Shown piece after piece: positions 44,939-54,410 of a stretch of DNA of 64,000 nucleotides. A program made the translations under genes and the position numbers. Position 1 is the stretch's first letter. The number at the start of each line of letters is the position of its first letter. The notes below the pieces were generated by a model, which was not told the origin of the DNA, did no database searches, and saw nothing but the letters and a program-made list of their open reading frames with translations. Origin of the DNA: Trujillonella endophytica (GTDB lineage Bacteria; Actinomycetota; Actinomycetes; Mycobacteriales; Geodermatophilaceae); contig NZ_JABGCI010000016.1 in NCBI RefSeq assembly GCF_019799905.1, positions 1-64,000 of the forward strand. Reading direction: 5' to 3'.

Positions 44939-45418
44939 TCAGGACGGCGGCGGGAGCATCTCGATCCCGTACTGCGGGGCGATCCTCAGCAGCTTCGGGA
45001 CGTCGACCTCCCGGGGCTCCGGCAGGGTCATCGCGCCGGCCGGTTCGCCCATGTCGGCCGCGAAGCGCTCGAACTGGGCCGGCCACGACAGCTGGAGCAT
45101 CCGGGCCTCCTCGCCGCCCGACACGGAGAAGGAGTGCGGGATCTCCCGCGGCAGCAGCGCGAACGCACCCGGCCCCGCCGTCCACGTCCGGACGCCGCAG
45201 GTGATGGTCAGCTCGCCGTCCAGCACGTAGAACGCCTCGTCCTCCCGGTGGTGCACGTGCGGCGGCACCTCCAGGTCCGAGGGCATGTGCGCCTCGATCA
45301 CCGTCAGGGCGTCCTGGGTCTCCGGTCCCCCGGCCTTCACGGTGTAGAGCCCGTTGAAGAACCACAGGCCCGTCCCGTCACCCGCGGCGAGTGCGTATCC
45401 CTCGTTCCCGAACGTCAT
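44939..45418 (-). CDS. Cupin-domain protein
   Basis: A 159-residue single cupin. Motif 1 PPHVHHREDEAFYVLDGEL provides His, His and Glu ligands; motif 2 LLPREIPHSFSVSG provides the last His. The pattern is that of small quercetin-2,3-dioxygenase-like cupins. It converges on the MFS gene with only five bases between the stops. No pathway link is certain. A related cupin is found at 27940. Confidence 0.83.
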   Translation of the reverse strand: MTFGNEGYALAAGDGTGLWFFNGLYTVKAGGPETQDALTVIEAHMPSDLEVPPHVHHREDEAFYVLDGELTITCGVRTWTAGPGAFALLPREIPHSFSVSGGEEARMLQLSWPAQFERFAADMGEPAGAMTLPEPREVDVPKLLRIAPQYGIEMLPPPS

Positions 45419-45525
45419 GTCCGGCCTCCTCGCGAGCGTCGCGGCGGCGCATGTCCCAGGAGCCGCCACGCTGGCAGCCCCCTCCGGCGCCGTCCAGGGA
45501 CCGAGGGCCCCGCCTGCGCGGGAGC

Positions 45526-46356
45526 TCAGCGCCCGGCGGCGAGCAGCGCGAGCACCGCCTGGGCCGTGCCCGGAGCCAGCGGCAGGTGCGGCAGCACGGC
45601 CGCCACCTCGTCGGGCTCGATGTCCTCGGCCAGCAGGAGGGCCAGCAGCCGGTCGGCGTCCTCCCGTCCCACGGGCTCCGGCACCCCGGCCCCGGCCAGC
45701 GCCGCGCGGGCGAGGAACACCGCACCGGAGGCGGCCACGTCGTCGGCGGGGGGAGCCGCGGCCGGCGGTGCCGCCGCCTCCCGGGTGAGCGCCTCCGCGC
45801 GGCGGACCAGCGACAGCGGGAGCCCCTCCGCCTCCACCTGCAGCAGCGGGACGGCGCCGAGGGCGGCCAGCACCAGGTGCTCGGCCTCGATCCGCAACGG
45901 CACCTCCCACTCCCCCACCGAGACCACACCCGGCAGGTCGGTGCCGTCCTCGCCGAGGTCGTCGAGCAGGTCGGCCCAGTCCCCGGGCCGGGTGTCGCGG
46001 GCCCGCTCGGCGGCCTGCACGCAGGTCGCCAGGACGAAGGGCTCGATCACCTCGCGGTCGAACCGGTCGGCGTAGACCACCCCGTCGGGGCCGACGGCGT
46101 TCAGCGCGTCGGCGAAGCTCCCCGGGCGGGCGTCACCCAGGTCGAGCCGGCCGTCCTCGTCCCCGCTGAGCGCCTGACCGGTGGCCACCCGGTCGCCCAT
46201 CGTCCCGCCGGTCTCCACCAGCCGGCCGCGCCGGCGCAGGTGGTGCGGCCGGTCCGACAGCCCCACCGCCCACGCGCAGGCCTCGGCGACGAGCTCCCCG
46301 GTCCGCTCCCGCAGGACCGCCCGGCACAGCAGCCCCATCCAGTCGACGTCGAACAC
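45526..46356 (-). CDS. Hypothetical acidic protein
   Basis: About 276 residues, not recognised. The GTG at 46356 follows a GGGAGG at normal distance. The N-terminal part reads FDVDWMGLLCRAVLRERTGE and is followed by strands and loops rich in Asp/Gly. The centre contains WEVPLRIEAEHLVLAALGAV, and the last third is helical and acidic (ADRLLALLLAEDIEPDEVAAVL). No signal peptide or membrane helix. It is divergent from the KhtT-like gene. A regulatory or structural role in the cytoplasm is possible but unassigned. Confidence 0.55.
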   Translation of the reverse strand: MFDVDWMGLLCRAVLRERTGELVAEACAWAVGLSDRPHHLRRRGRLVETGGTMGDRVATGQALSGDEDGRLDLGDARPGSFADALNAVGPDGVVYADRFDREVIEPFVLATCVQAAERARDTRPGDWADLLDDLGEDGTDLPGVVSVGEWEVPLRIEAEHLVLAALGAVPLLQVEAEGLPLSLVRRAEALTREAAAPPAAAPPADDVAASGAVFLARAALAGAGVPEPVGREDADRLLALLLAEDIEPDEVAAVLPHLPLAPGTAQAVLALLAAGR

Positions 46357-46444
46357 GCCCGCCTCCCTGCCCCACCCGTGGGCACCCCACGCCCGCGCCT
46401 CTAGCCTGACGCCGCACGACCACGGACGGCGAGAGGGGACGGCG

Positions 46445-46927
46445 GTGGAGGTCGAGGAGACCCGCCTGCCGGGGATCGGGCTCCGGCACGACCTGGTGAC
46501 CGCGTCCGGACGGCGGATCGGCGTGGTCTCGCAGTCCACCGGCGCACGTCACGTCGTGCTCTACGACGAGGTCGATCCCGACGCCGCCGCCGCGACCGTC
46601 GAGCTCACCGCCGAGGAGGCCGACGCGGTGGCGGAGCTGCTGGGCGCCCCGCGGATCACCGAGCGGCTGTCCCGGCTGCGCGAGCAGGTGTCGGGGCTGG
46701 CCACGGAAGGCGTGCCGATCCTGCCCGGCTCCCCGTACGTCGGCGCCACGCTGGGCGACACGGCGCTGCGCACCCGCACCGGCGCGTCCGTGGTCGCCGT
46801 CCTGCGGGCCGGCGAGGCCATCGCCTCCCCGCGGCCGGACTTCCGCTTCCAGGCCGGTGACCGGCTGATCGTCGTCGGCACCGCCGACGGGGTGGCGCGG
46901 GTCCGCGACCTGCTGCGCTCCCCCTGA
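46445..46927 (+). CDS. khtT: KhtT-like TrkA_C regulatory subunit of a K+/H+ antiporter
   Basis: A 160-residue cytoplasmic protein. The first 75 residues (VEETRLPGIGLRHDLVTASG) are the KhtT N-domain; the last 80 form a TrkA_C/RCK_C ligand-binding domain with GASVVAVLRAGEAIASPRPD and FQAGDRLIVVGTADGVARV. In Bacillus the KhtT subunit gates KhtU in response to pH and cyclic di-AMP. GAGAGGGGA precedes the GTG. The antiporter gene starts 54 bases downstream. A CTAGCCT box at about 46400 may be its -10. Confidence 0.88.
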   Translation: MEVEETRLPGIGLRHDLVTASGRRIGVVSQSTGARHVVLYDEVDPDAAAATVELTAEEADAVAELLGAPRITERLSRLREQVSGLATEGVPILPGSPYVGATLGDTALRTRTGASVVAVLRAGEAIASPRPDFRFQAGDRLIVVGTADGVARVRDLLRSP

Positions 46928-46981
46928 CCCGGCCGGCCCCGTGACCCACTCGCCCATCCGCACCCCTGGAGGTCCCGCAGC

Positions 46982-48172
46982 GTGAGTGACGCGGCGCGGC
47001 TGCTCGTCGAGCTCGGCGCCGTCGTCCTCGGCCTGGGCGTGCTCGGCCGGTTCGCCGGCCGCGTCGGCCTGTCCCCCGTCCCGCTCTACCTGCTGGCGGG
47101 CCTGGCCTTCGGCACCGGGGGCCTGGTGCCGCTGGACGCCCCCGAGGAGTTCATCGAGGCCGGCGCGGACGTCGGGGTGGTGCTGCTGCTCCTGGTGCTG
47201 GGCCTGGAGTACACCGCCGGCGAGCTGGTCACCAACCTGCGGCGTCAGGCCCCCGTCGGCGTCCTCGACCTGCTCCTCAACGGCCTGCCCGGCGCGGCGT
47301 TCGCCCTCCTGCTGGGCTGGGGGCCCACCGCCGCGGTCGCCATGTTCGGGGTCACCGCGATCAGCTCGTCCGGGATCGTCTCCAAGGTCCTCACCGATCT
47401 GGGCCGGCTGGGCAACCGGGAGACGCCGGCGGTGCTCGGCGTGCTGGTCCTCGAGGACCTGGCGATGGCCGGCTACCTGCCGGTCCTGACCGCGCTCGTC
47501 GCGGCGTCCGGCGGAGCCAGCGCCGCGGCGTCGATCGCCGTCGCGCTCGGCGTCCTCGCCCTCGTCCTCGTCGTCGCCCTGCGGCACGGCCACGTGCTCG
47601 ACCGCGCGATCGGCACGGGCTCGGACGAGGTGCTGCTGCTCAGCGTCCTGGGGCTGGCGCTGCTCGTCGCCGGTGGCGCCGAGGCCGTGCACGTGTCGGC
47701 CGCCGTCGGCGCGTTCCTCCTCGGCATCGCGCTCTCCGGCGAGCTCGTCGAGCGGCTGCGCCCGCTGCTCGGACCGCTGCGCGACCTGTTCGCCGCCGTC
47801 TTCTTCGTCTTCGCGGGGCTGTCGATCGACCCGAACGATCTGCCCGCGGTGCTCCTGCCCGCGCTCGGGCTGGCCGCGGTCGGCGTGCTCACCAAGGTCG
47901 CCACCGGCTGGGTGGCCGGACGCCGGGCCGGGGTCGGCCCGGCCGGTCGCCTGCGCGCCGGGGCGGCACTGGTGCCCCGCGGCGAGTTCTCCCTCATCAT
48001 CGCCGGCCTGGTCGGCGGCGCCGTCGTGCCCGAGTTCGGCGCCACCGTCGCGGCCTACGTGCTGGTGCTGGCCGTGTTCGGCCCCCTCGCTCCCCGGCTG
48101 GCCGACCCGCTGGCCCGCCGGCTCGCCGTCCGGGCGGCGGAGCGCACGGCCCAGCAACGGGCCGCGCCCTGA
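46982..48172 (+). CDS. khtU: CPA2-family cation/proton antiporter (KhtU-like)
   Basis: A 396-residue membrane protein with about twelve helices and no C-terminal TrkA_N domain. Visible are the ligand-exchange helix LLLLVLGLEYTAGEL, the discontinuous-helix AISSSGIVSKVL, VLEDLAMAGYLPVL, and FFVFAGLSIDPNDLP near the end. The missing regulatory domain is supplied by the KhtT-like protein encoded upstream. It would expel K+ (or Na+) in exchange for protons under alkaline or osmotic stress. GGAGG lies ten bases before the GTG. Confidence 0.9.
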   Translation: MSDAARLLVELGAVVLGLGVLGRFAGRVGLSPVPLYLLAGLAFGTGGLVPLDAPEEFIEAGADVGVVLLLLVLGLEYTAGELVTNLRRQAPVGVLDLLLNGLPGAAFALLLGWGPTAAVAMFGVTAISSSGIVSKVLTDLGRLGNRETPAVLGVLVLEDLAMAGYLPVLTALVAASGGASAAASIAVALGVLALVLVVALRHGHVLDRAIGTGSDEVLLLSVLGLALLVAGGAEAVHVSAAVGAFLLGIALSGELVERLRPLLGPLRDLFAAVFFVFAGLSIDPNDLPAVLLPALGLAAVGVLTKVATGWVAGRRAGVGPAGRLRAGAALVPRGEFSLIIAGLVGGAVVPEFGATVAAYVLVLAVFGPLAPRLADPLARRLAVRAAERTAQQRAAP

Positions 48173-48181
48173 CCGGCCGGG

Positions 48182-48583
48182 TCAGCCGAAGAGGTCGCTG
48201 AGGAACGACTCCTTGCGCTTCTTCTTGTAGGGCTGGCCGTAGTGGCCGGAGCTGCTCGAGTGGGACCGGCCCTGCACCTGCCCGAGGACCTCGCCGACGA
48301 CCGCGCCGAGGCCACCGGCGGCCGGTGCCCGGTGCTCCTGCCGGTACCGGTCCTCGTCGCGGTCGTGGTCGGAGCGGTAGCGGCCCTCCGCGGGAGGGGC
48401 CGGCGTCCCGCCGCCGCCGTGCCACGCGTTCTCCGCGTCGATCAGCTTCTCCAGCTCACCCCGGTCCAGGAAGATGCCACGGCACTCGCCGCACTGGTCG
48501 ACGTGGACGCCGTTGCGCTCGTAGGTCCGCATGGTCCCGTGGCACTTCGGGCAGGTCAGCTCCATGTCCGCCGGAACGGCCAC
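48182..48583 (-). CDS. zf-TFIIB-type zinc-ribbon protein
   Basis: A 133-residue protein (or 127 if the ATG at 48565 is used, which puts MELTCPKC first as in most relatives). The zinc ribbon CPKCHGTM...CGECRGIFLDRGELEKL occupies the first 45 residues. Then comes a His/Asp/Arg-rich middle and a GLGAVVGEVLGQVQG helix; the C-terminus ends in a basic YKKKRKESFLSDLFG tail shared by many zf-TFIIB proteins. Function is unknown. It converges on the antiporter gene. Confidence 0.85.
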   Translation of the reverse strand: MAVPADMELTCPKCHGTMRTYERNGVHVDQCGECRGIFLDRGELEKLIDAENAWHGGGGTPAPPAEGRYRSDHDRDEDRYRQEHRAPAAGGLGAVVGEVLGQVQGRSHSSSSGHYGQPYKKKRKESFLSDLFG

Positions 48584-48591
48584 GACGGCCC

Positions 48592-48619
48592 CCGGGTTCC
48601 CGCGGGCGTGGGAACCCGG
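48592..48619. repeat. Perfect 10-bp inverted repeat in a divergent promoter region
   Basis: CCGGGTTCCC at 48592-48601 and GGGAACCCGG at 48610-48619 are exact reverse complements with an eight-base loop. They lie just upstream of the zinc-ribbon gene and about 100 bases from the acyl-CoA dehydrogenase start. Operator or mRNA-leader hairpin are both possible. Confidence 0.75.
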
Positions 48620-48714
48620 CCCGCCCTACTCGCCGGTAATGAGTGTGGGATCGTCGTCGTCACCACGCACGAGACGGCGTCGGCCATGGCGGCCGACGTC
48701 AGGAGAGAGGTCCG

Positions 48715-49890
<1,176 letters not shown>

Positions 49891-49896
49891 CCACAC

Positions 49897-51066
49897 ATGG
49901 ACTTCGAGTTCGACAGCGAGCAGAACGACCTGCGCGAGGCCGTCCGCGGCCTCCTGGAGCGCGCCTACGGCGACGCCGAGCACCGCCGTCAGGTGACCAA
50001 GACCGACCCCGGCTTCGACGAGAAGACGTGGGCGCGGCTGGCGGAGATGGGCGTCCTCGGACTCCCCTTCGCCGAGGACGACGGCGGCATGGGCGCCGGT
50101 CCGATCGAGGTGGCGATCGTCGCCGAGCAGATCGGCCGGGTGCTGGCGCCCGAGCCGTTCGTCGAGGCCGTCGTGCTGGCCGGTGGCCTCGTCGCCGCCG
50201 TCGGCACCGCCGAGCAGCGGGCCGAGCTCCTGGGCCCGCTGAGCGAGGGCAGCAGCGTCCTGGCGTTCGCCCACGCCGAACCCGGCACCCGGTGGAGCGC
50301 GTCGGCCGCCGGCGTGACCGCCACCTCCGACGGCGACTCCTGGACCCTCACCGGGGTCAAGGAGCCGGTCCTCAACGGCGCCCGCGCCGACGTCCTCGTG
50401 GTCAGCGCCGTCACCGGCGACGGCACCGCGCTGTTCGTCGTCGACGGCGACGCCCCGGGCCTGACCCGGACCGGCTACCGCACCCACGACGGCGGCCGCG
50501 CGGCCAACGTGACGTTCGCGTCCACGCCCGCGCGCCTGCTCGGCGCGGAGGCGGCGGACCAGGCGGCGGCCATCGAGCGCGGCTTCGCCCTCGCCCGGAT
50601 CGCCTACGCCAACGAGGCGATCGGCGCGATGGACACGGCCCTCCGGACGACGTCGGAGTACCTCACGCAGCGCAAGCAGTTCGGGGTCACCCTCAACAAG
50701 TTCCAGGCCCTGACCTTCCGCGCCGCGGACATGTACGTGTCCCTGGAGTTGGCCCGCAGCACCGCGCTGTGGGCGAGCATGGTCGCCGACGCCGGCGGGG
50801 ACGTCGTCCTCGCCGCCGACCGCGCCCGGCTGCAGACCAGCCGCGCCGGCCGGCACATCGGCAAGGAGGCCATCCAGCTGCACGGTGGCATCGGCGTGAC
50901 CGCGGAGTACAAGGTCGGGCACTACACCAGCCGGCTCACCGCGATCGACCACGTGCTCGGCGACGGCGACTTCGCCCTCGACCGGCTCGCGGCCACGGTG
51001 GGCGACCACCCGACGATCGACCCCCTGGGCGAGCCGTACGCCCCCGGGGCGGGCGTCGACGCCTGA
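49897..51066 (+). CDS. Acyl-CoA dehydrogenase, second subunit of a pair
   Basis: A 389-residue acyl-CoA dehydrogenase homologue, starting MDFEFDSEQNDLREAVRGLL. The FAD segment is degenerate (FAHAEPGTRWSASAAGV), while the later REF-type ALRTTSEYLTQRKQFGVTL and IGKEAIQLHGGIGVTAEYKVG are kept. The domain pattern matches PimD/FadE-type partners of heteromeric enzymes. Overlapping expression with the preceding gene (six bases apart) supports a two-subunit enzyme. The unit ends with a strong hairpin. Exact substrate is unknown. Confidence 0.9.
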   Translation: MDFEFDSEQNDLREAVRGLLERAYGDAEHRRQVTKTDPGFDEKTWARLAEMGVLGLPFAEDDGGMGAGPIEVAIVAEQIGRVLAPEPFVEAVVLAGGLVAAVGTAEQRAELLGPLSEGSSVLAFAHAEPGTRWSASAAGVTATSDGDSWTLTGVKEPVLNGARADVLVVSAVTGDGTALFVVDGDAPGLTRTGYRTHDGGRAANVTFASTPARLLGAEAADQAAAIERGFALARIAYANEAIGAMDTALRTTSEYLTQRKQFGVTLNKFQALTFRAADMYVSLELARSTALWASMVADAGGDVVLAADRARLQTSRAGRHIGKEAIQLHGGIGVTAEYKVGHYTSRLTAIDHVLGDGDFALDRLAATVGDHPTIDPLGEPYAPGAGVDA

Positions 51067-51081
51067 GGCACCTGCACGGAG

Positions 51082-51112
51082 CGGCCGGCGTCCCCCTCGG
51101 GGTCGCCGGCCG
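51082..51112 (+). terminator. Hairpin terminator after the acyl-CoA dehydrogenase pair
   Basis: CGGCCGGCG (51082-51090) pairs exactly with CGCCGGCCG (51104-51112), and CCCC pairs with GGGG inside it around a CTC loop, with one T-T mismatch between stems. It is followed by TTCGG. It is GC-rich with no long T-tract, as is common in actinobacteria. Confidence 0.75.
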
Positions 51113-51117
51113 TTCGG

Positions 51118-51168
51118 CCCTCCTGCAGGGGCCCGCCCCGAGCTCGCGAGGGGTGGGGGGCAGGAGGG
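51118..51168. repeat. Second hairpin, shared core with the element after pdxY
   Basis: CCCTCCTGC (51118-51126) pairs with GCAGGAGGG (51160-51168), with further GC-rich pairing inside. It begins directly behind the stop of the minus-strand HDOD gene. On that strand the core CCTCCTGCCCCCC matches the sequence just behind the pdxY stop at 20204-20216. Confidence 0.65.
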
Positions 51169-51175
51169 TCCTTCC

Positions 51176-52054
51176 TCAGCCGTCGAGCATCGCCCTGCGG
51201 AGGTCGTCGGCGTCCTGGGCGACCTGCTCCAGCACCGGGCCGACGGCGTCCTCGCGCAGCTGGCCGTCGGTGAGCCCGGCGACGTCGACCGGCTGGTAGC
51301 CCGGCTGGGTCAGCCGGGCCGCCACCTCGAAGGCGGCCCGCAGGAGGGCGCCGTCGGCCGAGCTCCGGTCGTCGAGGGCGATGAGCGGCGCGACCATGCC
51401 GTGCGGGAACCCCCACTGCTCCAGCGCGACGCTGGTCAGGCGCGTCCCGGAGATCCCGTAGCGGCGCACCTCGGCGGCCCGGCGCCCGGCGAACGTCGGC
51501 TCCTCGGCGATCACCTCGCGGTAGCCCTCGGGGTCGTTGTGGTGCAGCAGCGCGACGCCCACCTGGGCCAGCAGCCCGAGGCACAGCGTGTCCTGCGGCC
51601 GCTCGCCGAACCGCGGGGCCAGCAGCGACGCGGCCAGCGCGACGCTGGTCGTGCCGGCCCAGAAGTCCTCGGGCAGCCGCGACTCGTCGTCGAGGCCGGT
51701 GAGCGCGACGGTGGCCATGGTCCGCACCGTGGTGAAGCCGACGACGGTCACCGCGAGCTGCAGCGACGCGACCCGTCCGCGCATGCCGAAGTAGGCGCTG
51801 TTGGCCAGCTTCATGACGCGGCTGGCGAGGGCGACGTCGGCGGCCAGGATGTCGGCCAGGACGCGGGCGCTCGTGTCGTCGGAGTTGGCGACCGCCACGA
51901 TCTGCGCGGCCACCGGCTTCTGCGCGGCCATCGTGTCGATGCTGGCCAGCACCCGGTCCAGGTCGAAGGAGGGCGCGGCGGCCAGGAGGGGGACGGGGCT
52001 GAGCTGGGGGGCGGTCACGTCGGCTCCGGGGGTGGGGAAGGTCAGGACGGTCAC
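51176..52054 (-). CDS. HDOD-domain signalling protein
   Basis: A 292-residue HDOD protein, an HD-superfamily fold without the catalytic His-Asp pair, used as an output or scaffold module. Recognisable are the VLADILAADVALASRVMKLA and NSAYFGMRGRVASLQLAV segments, and a C-terminal LGLLAQVGVALLHHNDPEGY. The GTG start overlaps the stop of the GGDEF-EAL gene (GTGA), so both are produced together and probably act in one cyclic-di-GMP pathway. Confidence 0.87.
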   Translation of the reverse strand: MTVLTFPTPGADVTAPQLSPVPLLAAAPSFDLDRVLASIDTMAAQKPVAAQIVAVANSDDTSARVLADILAADVALASRVMKLANSAYFGMRGRVASLQLAVTVVGFTTVRTMATVALTGLDDESRLPEDFWAGTTSVALAASLLAPRFGERPQDTLCLGLLAQVGVALLHHNDPEGYREVIAEEPTFAGRRAAEVRRYGISGTRLTSVALEQWGFPHGMVAPLIALDDRSSADGALLRAAFEVAARLTQPGYQPVDVAGLTDGQLREDAVGPVLEQVAQDADDLRRAMLDG

Positions 52055-54129
52055 GGGCGCGGCTCCGTCGCCCGCAGCGCGAACCAGGCCGCGGCACGGG
52101 CACCGCTCATGGGCTGGGCCAGGCCGAAGCCCTGCAGGTAGGTCGCACCCATGCGGGCCAGCTGGTCGGCCAGCTCCGCCGTCTCCACCCCCTCGGCGAC
52201 GGTGGACAGCCCGAGGCTGCCGGCCAGCGCGATGACGGCGGCGGTGATCTCGGTGTGCCCCTCGGCGAGCTCGGCGACGAACGAGCGGTCGACCTTGAGG
52301 CAGTCCACCGGCAGGTGCCGGAGGTACGCCAGCGACGAGTAGCCGGTGCCGAAGTCGTCGATGGCCAGCTCGACACCGAGGTCGCGCAGCTGCTGGAGCA
52401 CCGCCCGTGCCGCGGCCGGGTCCTTCATGAGCGCGGACTCGGTGATCTCGATGGACAGCCGCGACGGGTGCAGCCGGTGCCGCTCGAGCGCCTCGAAGAC
52501 GAGGTCGCGCAGGTTGTCGTCCAGCTGGAGTGCCGACACGTTGACGTTGGCCCGGCAGGGGCCGTCGCGGCCCAGCAGGCGGTCCCACTCGACCAGCTGC
52601 CGGCAGGTCTCGTCGAGCACCAGCGCGCCGAGCGGGCCGATGAGGCCGCTCTCCTCCGCCAGCGGCACGAACATGACGGGGCTGATCGGCCCGCGCTCGG
52701 CGTGCTCCCAGCGGGCCAGGGACTCCACCGCGGTCGAGAGGCCGTCGGCGGTGCCGAAGATCGGCTGGTAGAGCAGCGTGATGTCGCGCCGCTCGATGGC
52801 GTCCCGCAGGTCGGCGACCAGCCGCAGCTTGTCCCGGGCCTCGGCGCGGGCCTGCTGGTCGAGCACGGTGATCCGGCCCCTGCCGCCGTTCTTCGCCTGG
52901 TACATCGCGATGTCGCAGTCGCGGATGAGGTCCTCCGCGCAGCCGTGCTCGTCGGCCTGGACGGTCACCCCGACGCTGGCGTGCGGGCGGACGTCGACGC
53001 CGCCGAGCCGCACCGGCTCGGCCAGCACGGTGCCGATGCGCTCGGCCAGGGTCACCGCGTCGTCCTCGTCGACGTCCTCGCAGACGACGACGAACTCGTC
53101 CCCGCCGAAGCGGGCGACCAGGTCACCGGGGCGCACCACCGCGCGGAGGCGGTTCGCGACCTCGACCAGCAGCCCGTCGCCGGCCGCGTGCCCCAGGGAG
53201 TCGTTGACGACCTTGAAGTCGTCCAGGTCCAGGAAGAGGCAGGCCAGGCCCGTCTGCCCGCGCACGAAGCGCTCGGCCACGTGGCCGGCCAGCAGCGTCC
53301 GGTTCGGCAGCCCGGTCAGCGGGTCGTGGTTGGCCTGGTGGGCCAGCCGCGCCTCGAAGGCCAGGCGCTCGGTGATGTCCTCGATGGTGCCGACGAAGCC
53401 GGCGCCGACCCCGGGGGTGAACAGGTGGGCGAAGCGGATGACGGTGCGCCGCTCGCTGCCGTCGTCCTGCAGCAGCCGCGCGTGCGCCTCGCCGTCCCCG
53501 CCGCCGAGGACGACGGCGACCTGCTCGATGACGTGGTCGAGGTCGTCGGGGTGGATGCACGCCATCCAGCCGGTCCCGAGCAGCTGCTCGGACTGCAGCC
53601 CGACCAGGCTGCAGAACGCGTCGTTGACGTGCGCCAGCCGCATCCCCTGCTCCGAGAGCAGGGTCGGGACGGGCGAGCGCTCGGTCAGGGTGGCGAAACG
53701 CCGTTCGTGGGCGTCCGCGGTCGCCCGCAGCGCGCGTTCCTGCTCGTTGTCCGCCGAGACCACGCGGAGGTTCCACATCCGCCCGGTGGGCGTCGGGGTG
53801 CACAGGACGACGCACTCGGTGAAGACGCCGCTCGCGGTGCGGATCGGCAGATTCATGCGGGCGGTGCGCTCGCGCCGCAGCAGCAGCCTGAGCTCGGCCC
53901 CGCGCAGCGAGGGCAGCAGGTGGGCGACCGGGAGCTCCCGGAGGTCCTCCAGCGCGTAGCCGAGGAGGTGCATCGCCCCCTCGTTGCCCCACGAGATCCG
54001 CGGGACGTCGTCCACCATCTCGGCGACCAACAGGGCCAGGCTGTTGCTGACCGCGGCGCCGTAGAAGACCGACGACACGATCTCCGGCGCCACCCTGGGG
54101 TCGGCCGTGGCCGCGGGGGTGGCTGTCAC
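52051..54129 (-). CDS. PAS-PAS-GGDEF-EAL cyclic-di-GMP enzyme
   Basis: A 692-residue cytoplasmic protein. A first PAS-like domain covers about residues 20-130 and a second 140-255. The GGDEF domain has an intact GGDEF at 342-346 and a product-inhibition RxxD (RPGD, 333-336) exactly five residues before it. The EAL domain starts with ESL at 469-471, where Ser replaces Ala, but NVNVSALQL, IEITES, IDDFGTGYSS, KVDRSF and EGVE are kept. Both synthesis and breakdown of cyclic di-GMP are therefore possible. GTG 54129 follows a GGAGGCAGGA. Coupled to the HDOD gene. Confidence 0.93.
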   Translation of the reverse strand: MTATPAATADPRVAPEIVSSVFYGAAVSNSLALLVAEMVDDVPRISWGNEGAMHLLGYALEDLRELPVAHLLPSLRGAELRLLLRRERTARMNLPIRTASGVFTECVVLCTPTPTGRMWNLRVVSADNEQERALRATADAHERRFATLTERSPVPTLLSEQGMRLAHVNDAFCSLVGLQSEQLLGTGWMACIHPDDLDHVIEQVAVVLGGGDGEAHARLLQDDGSERRTVIRFAHLFTPGVGAGFVGTIEDITERLAFEARLAHQANHDPLTGLPNRTLLAGHVAERFVRGQTGLACLFLDLDDFKVVNDSLGHAAGDGLLVEVANRLRAVVRPGDLVARFGGDEFVVVCEDVDEDDAVTLAERIGTVLAEPVRLGGVDVRPHASVGVTVQADEHGCAEDLIRDCDIAMYQAKNGGRGRITVLDQQARAEARDKLRLVADLRDAIERRDITLLYQPIFGTADGLSTAVESLARWEHAERGPISPVMFVPLAEESGLIGPLGALVLDETCRQLVEWDRLLGRDGPCRANVNVSALQLDDNLRDLVFEALERHRLHPSRLSIEITESALMKDPAAARAVLQQLRDLGVELAIDDFGTGYSSLAYLRHLPVDCLKVDRSFVAELAEGHTEITAAVIALAGSLGLSTVAEGVETAELADQLARMGATYLQGFGLAQPMSGARAAAWFALRATEPRP

Positions 54130-54242
54130 GGTCCTGCCTCCGTCCTGCACGTGCTGTTCGGTGCTGCCGGCTGCTCCAGCTGCACTACCGACTACGACCC
54201 CTCCGCCCGGCAGCTGGACCCCAGGGCGTGCCCGACCACCCC

Positions 54243-54301
54243 GTCGGGGGAGGTCCGGTCCCCCGACGTGCTGCTCCTCACAGGGTCGACAGCCGCCTGT
54301 G
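54243..54301. promoter_or_regulatory. Inverted repeats in the 280-base divergent region before pntA
   Basis: GTCGGGGG (54243-54250) pairs with CCCCCGAC (54260-54267), and CACAGG (54279-54284) pairs with CCTGTG (54296-54301). A GTAGGAAT at about 54315 could be a -10 for pntA. No known riboswitch fold was recognised. The repeats may be operators or leader hairpins of either divergent gene. Confidence 0.4.
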
Positions 54302-54410
54302 ACGGCTGGGGCTGGTAGGAATCCCGGGACGGACCCGCCAGCCTGCGCGGCCTCCTCGTCCCCAGGCACCTCCCGGCACCGCCGCCGGACCGACCTGCAC
54401 TGGAGTGCGC

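Noticed and set aside
52255..54318. Long plus-strand frame opposite the GGDEF-EAL gene
   Set aside because: Shadow of an unmistakable PAS-GGDEF-EAL coding region. No ribosome site and no family pattern.
54243..54410. Riboswitch in the pntA leader
   Set aside because: Two inverted repeats are present, but no conserved core of a known riboswitch class was recognised.
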